Part shown: positions 34,676 through 37,238 of the stretch, piece by piece
Layout: every line of letters starts with the position of its first letter
Numbering within the stretch: the stretch's first letter is position 1
Assembly: GCA_001430745.1 (NCBI GenBank)
Contig: KQ482076.1
Location: forward strand, 502,333-539,570
Direction: 5' to 3'
Source: Auxenochlorella pyrenoidosa
Taxonomy: Eukaryota; Chlorophyta; Trebouxiophyceae; Chlorellales; Chlorellaceae
Length of the DNA: 37,238 nt
Notes under the pieces: model-generated
Database searches by the model: none
Seen by the model: only the letters and a program-made list of their open reading frames with translations
What the model was told of the DNA's origin: nothing
Program-made: the position numbers and the translations under genes

Positions 34676-37238
34676 ATGTTGCGCTCGCGCTCCAGCGGGC
34701 TGCTACCCATCACCCATGCGAGCAGCTTTCCCAGGCACGACTCGCGCAACGGGCTGAGCCTCTACATGCGGCGGCGAGGGAGCAGCGGCGGCATGCAGCG
34801 GTGAGCCCGCCTCGCTCCTCTTCGGTCTGATACTGCATGCATGTCCGAGCGGCTGCCGCTGGCACCGTGCGCAATTGCGGTCTGCACCACAGCGTGCAGC
34901 AGAGCAAGTGGTCCCCGCTGCTGCCGGTTTGCCTGCCAGCTGCGCTCGAGCGGCCAGCCCCGCCTCCCCTCTGCCCTGCCTCTTGCAGGTTACTCACCTA
35001 CCTGGTGGTGGTGGCGCTGCTGGGAGGGTCTGTGTACGGCGTGGCACGCGTCGGGCGGGGCGGCGCCGGCACCGGCCTGGGCGCTGCCGACTTTGATGAC
35101 TTTGCCATCAGCGACGCTCTGCTTGACAACGCGCGCGTCGGCGCGGGGGGCGCCGCAGCGTCGGCCCGCCAGCGGCAGCAGCAGCGACACGGCGGGCAGC
35201 AGCGGCAGCAGCGCCACAGCCACCACGCTTTGCACGAGGAGGCGCACGACAGGCGTGCTGCGCTGGAGGAGCACCACCAGCAGCAGCACCTGGCGGCAGA
35301 CGCGCAGCGCCCGCAGCAGCAGCAGCAGCACGCGCAGCGGCAGGGCGTCGCCGCCAGGCGCGGCGGCGCTGAGCTGGCCCAGGAGCAGCTTGAGCAGCAG
35401 CACGTGCTGGAGCTGCAGCACCTGGAGCAGCAGCATGCCCTGGCACAGCAGCACGCCCTGGCGCAGCAGCAGGGCGGCGCGGCGGCGGGCGCAGGGGACC
35501 CCGGCAGCGGCGGGGAGCTGCCGAACGACCCGGCGGTGGCGGCGCACGTGGCGGCGCACATTGCGGCGCAGCAGGCGCTGCCGCAGCGCGAGGGGCCCAG
35601 CCTCTACTCCGCCAACCTGTCGGGTGCGTTCTGCTCGCTGGGCCCGGCTCTGCCTGGGGACGGGCAGGCCATGTCACCTAGCATGGCGAGGGCTTGCACC
35701 TGGAGGCTTGTGCCTGAGACAGCGACTTGTCATGCATCCGGCCTGTGCAAGGCCGTCAAGGGGTCTGGCCCCTCTCTTCACCATGTGCCCTGGCTTCTGG
35801 CTCTTCCCTCTTTCTGTGCCGCAGCGGTGGACATCCACGGCCACACGGTGCACACCGGGGACCTCATGGGCCGGGTGACGCTGGTGGTGAACGTTGCCTC
35901 GCACTGCGGCTACACAGGTGGGGGCGCCGCCGCCTGCCCGTCGGGGCTCTGCTGCCTGGGCAACACCTGCATGCGGGCCAGGTGGCGGCCCAGCGTGGTT
36001 TTGGAGCAGCCACGCTGGCTGGAGCATGCAGAGGGCGGCTGCTGCTGCTTATGCGGCGCTTCGCGGGGCAGGGGCCTGCAGCGGCAGCCCCGGCCTTGCC
36101 AGCCTTTCTGCGACGTCCGCCGCGCTGGTGCATGCGCCGAGCTCTGGCCGCGGCTGCACCCACAGCAGGGCGGCCTGCGGCAGCCTGCGACCCTTTCCGT
36201 GCACCGCCCTGCCCGCCCGCCGGGCAGCACGGTGTGGAGCCGCTTCCATGCAATGCTCTGCCTGCCGACCCGCCCACCCGCCTGCAGAGGCCAACTACCG
36301 CGGCCTGGGCCGCCTGTACGAGCGGTACAAGGACTACGGCCTGCAGGTGCTGGCCTTCCCCTGCAACCAGGTGGGCGGCCGGGGCGGGGGCCGAAGCGGG
36401 ATGGGGGCCCGGGCGGGGCGGGGCGGGTGGCGTGCGAGAGGGTTGTCGGCGTGCAGGTGGTCGAGGGCAAAAGGAGAGGGGAGGTAGGTGCGAGGGGAGG
36501 CCGACCGAGGGACGCGTGCCCAGCCCCCTCGCCCCCCACCCCAAGCCCCCAACCTGCCCCACTGCAGCCCAACCCAACTCCACCCCACCCCTCTTCCCTG
36601 CAGTTTGGCAACCAGGAGCCGGGCAGCGCCGCGGAGGTCGAGGCCTTTGTGGCCTCCCACTTCCACACCCAGTTCCCGCTCATGTCCAAGACGGACGTCA
36701 ACGGCCCCGAGGCGCACCCCGTGTTTGCCTGGCTCAAGCAGCACACGCCGCCGCTGCAGGGTGAGGCCCGGCATGCGTGCGTGCGTGCCAAGGGGACTCG
36801 AGCGCCCCGGGCGGGCCCCCGCAGGGTGGCTGCGCGCAAGAGCGCGCCCCCCCTGCTTGGCGTGCCCACAGCGCCCTCGCCTGCCCGCCCCGCAGGGCAC
36901 CACCCCGGCGAGGACGTGGCCTGGAACTTTGAGAAGTTCCTGCTAGACAAGTACGGCCACCCGGTGAAGCGCTACGGCTCGGCTCTCTCAGGTGAGCGCC
37001 AGCCGCGTTTTTTTGATGGTTTCTTCTTCTTCTTGGGGTTGGGGTCTTGCCGCACCTGGGCTGGAGGGGCCCAGTGCAGGCGTGGCCCCGTGCAGGGCCT
37101 GGCACGTGGTGGCACGTGCAGGCAGGGACAGCAGGCCGCTGCTGGCCGAGCCGCTGTGCGGCGACGGGCCACGGCAGAGCCCCGTCCCTCCCTCTCTGTG
37201 CTTGCATCGTGTGGTCCACTTCCGTCCCCACCAATATC
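34676..37238 (+). CDS. Membrane-anchored glutathione peroxidase-family protein, 3' end outside window
   Basis: Glutathione peroxidase-family enzymes reduce peroxides with glutathione or thioredoxin. Exons join in phase: 34676-34800, 34989-35623, 35825-35917, 36288-36370, 36604-36760 and 36896-36991, giving 396 aa so far; the final short exon is off the window. Residues 1-42 are basic and Ser-rich. One transmembrane segment follows, LLTYLVVVALLGGSVYGVA, at about 43-61. Residues 64-250 are a Gln/His/Ala-rich, probably coiled-coil linker. The GPx domain starts near 254. It shows LVVNVASHCGYT with the peroxidatic Cys281, VLAFPCNQFGNQEPG (Gln316), MSKTDVNG and AWNFEKFLLDKYG (Trp374, Asn375), completing the catalytic tetrad. 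Codon 281 is TGC, so this is a Cys and not a selenocysteine enzyme. The Cys usual in the ACTRF-type helix of plant enzymes is Ala here (VASHF). A basic N-terminus before one helix suggests a type II orientation with the enzyme in the lumen. Confidence 0.85.
36992..37238 (+). other. Unfinished intron at the right edge
   Basis: The GPx exon ends at CTCTCAG/GTGAGC. No acceptor in the remaining 247 bases leads to the expected GPx C-terminal helix, so the last exon probably starts beyond the window. Confidence 0.6.

Noticed and set aside
35890..35917. Selenocysteine at the GPx active site
   Set aside because: The codon is TGC, an ordinary Cys.

Overview
The window looks like nuclear DNA of a green alga, most likely a chlorophyte near the trebouxiophytes (Chlorella-like). 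It is very G+C-rich and dense in short GT-AG introns with C-rich acceptor tracts. Exons carry CAG/GCN-coded Gln and Ala runs, and one gene encodes a plastid ribosomal protein behind a transit peptide. The organism is inferred from style and gene content, not from a marker gene. I found no bacterial-type operon, RNA gene, transposon or CRISPR array.

Layout, left to right. (1) 1-8644, minus: a CHD-type chromatin remodeller with acidic N-terminus, two chromodomains and SNF2 ATPase, cut by the left edge inside the second helicase lobe. (2) 9319-21612, plus: a complete 32-exon gene for a 2363-aa DNA polymerase theta (POLQ/TEBICHI) protein. Its helicase motifs are intact, but its family-A polymerase domain has lost most catalytic residues. 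(3) 22048-23511, plus: an EAF (ELL-associated factor) homologue. (4) 24846-26057, minus: a small predicted gene of unknown function. (5) 26889-28884, minus: an NSRP1 (nuclear speckle splicing regulator, DUF2040) homologue. (6) 29187-31352, plus: an unrecognised 429-aa protein. (7) 31962-33706, plus: plastid ribosomal protein bS6. (8) 34676 to the right edge, plus: a glutathione peroxidase fused to a membrane anchor and a Gln-rich linker, lacking its last exon.

Exon boundaries were placed by reading splice sites and checking that codon phase carries across every junction. The POLQ, EAF, NSRP1, bS6 and GPx models are phase-consistent throughout. The 5' end of the CHD gene, one of its internal donors and one further exon end remain unresolved.

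The genes do not form a pathway. Four concern chromatin, repair, transcription or splicing in the nucleus, and two concern plastid translation and peroxide defence. Two pairs are divergent and may share promoters: CHD/POLQ, and NSRP1 with the unknown gene at 29187. The most notable observation is the polymerase theta whose helicase looks active while its polymerase looks dead.
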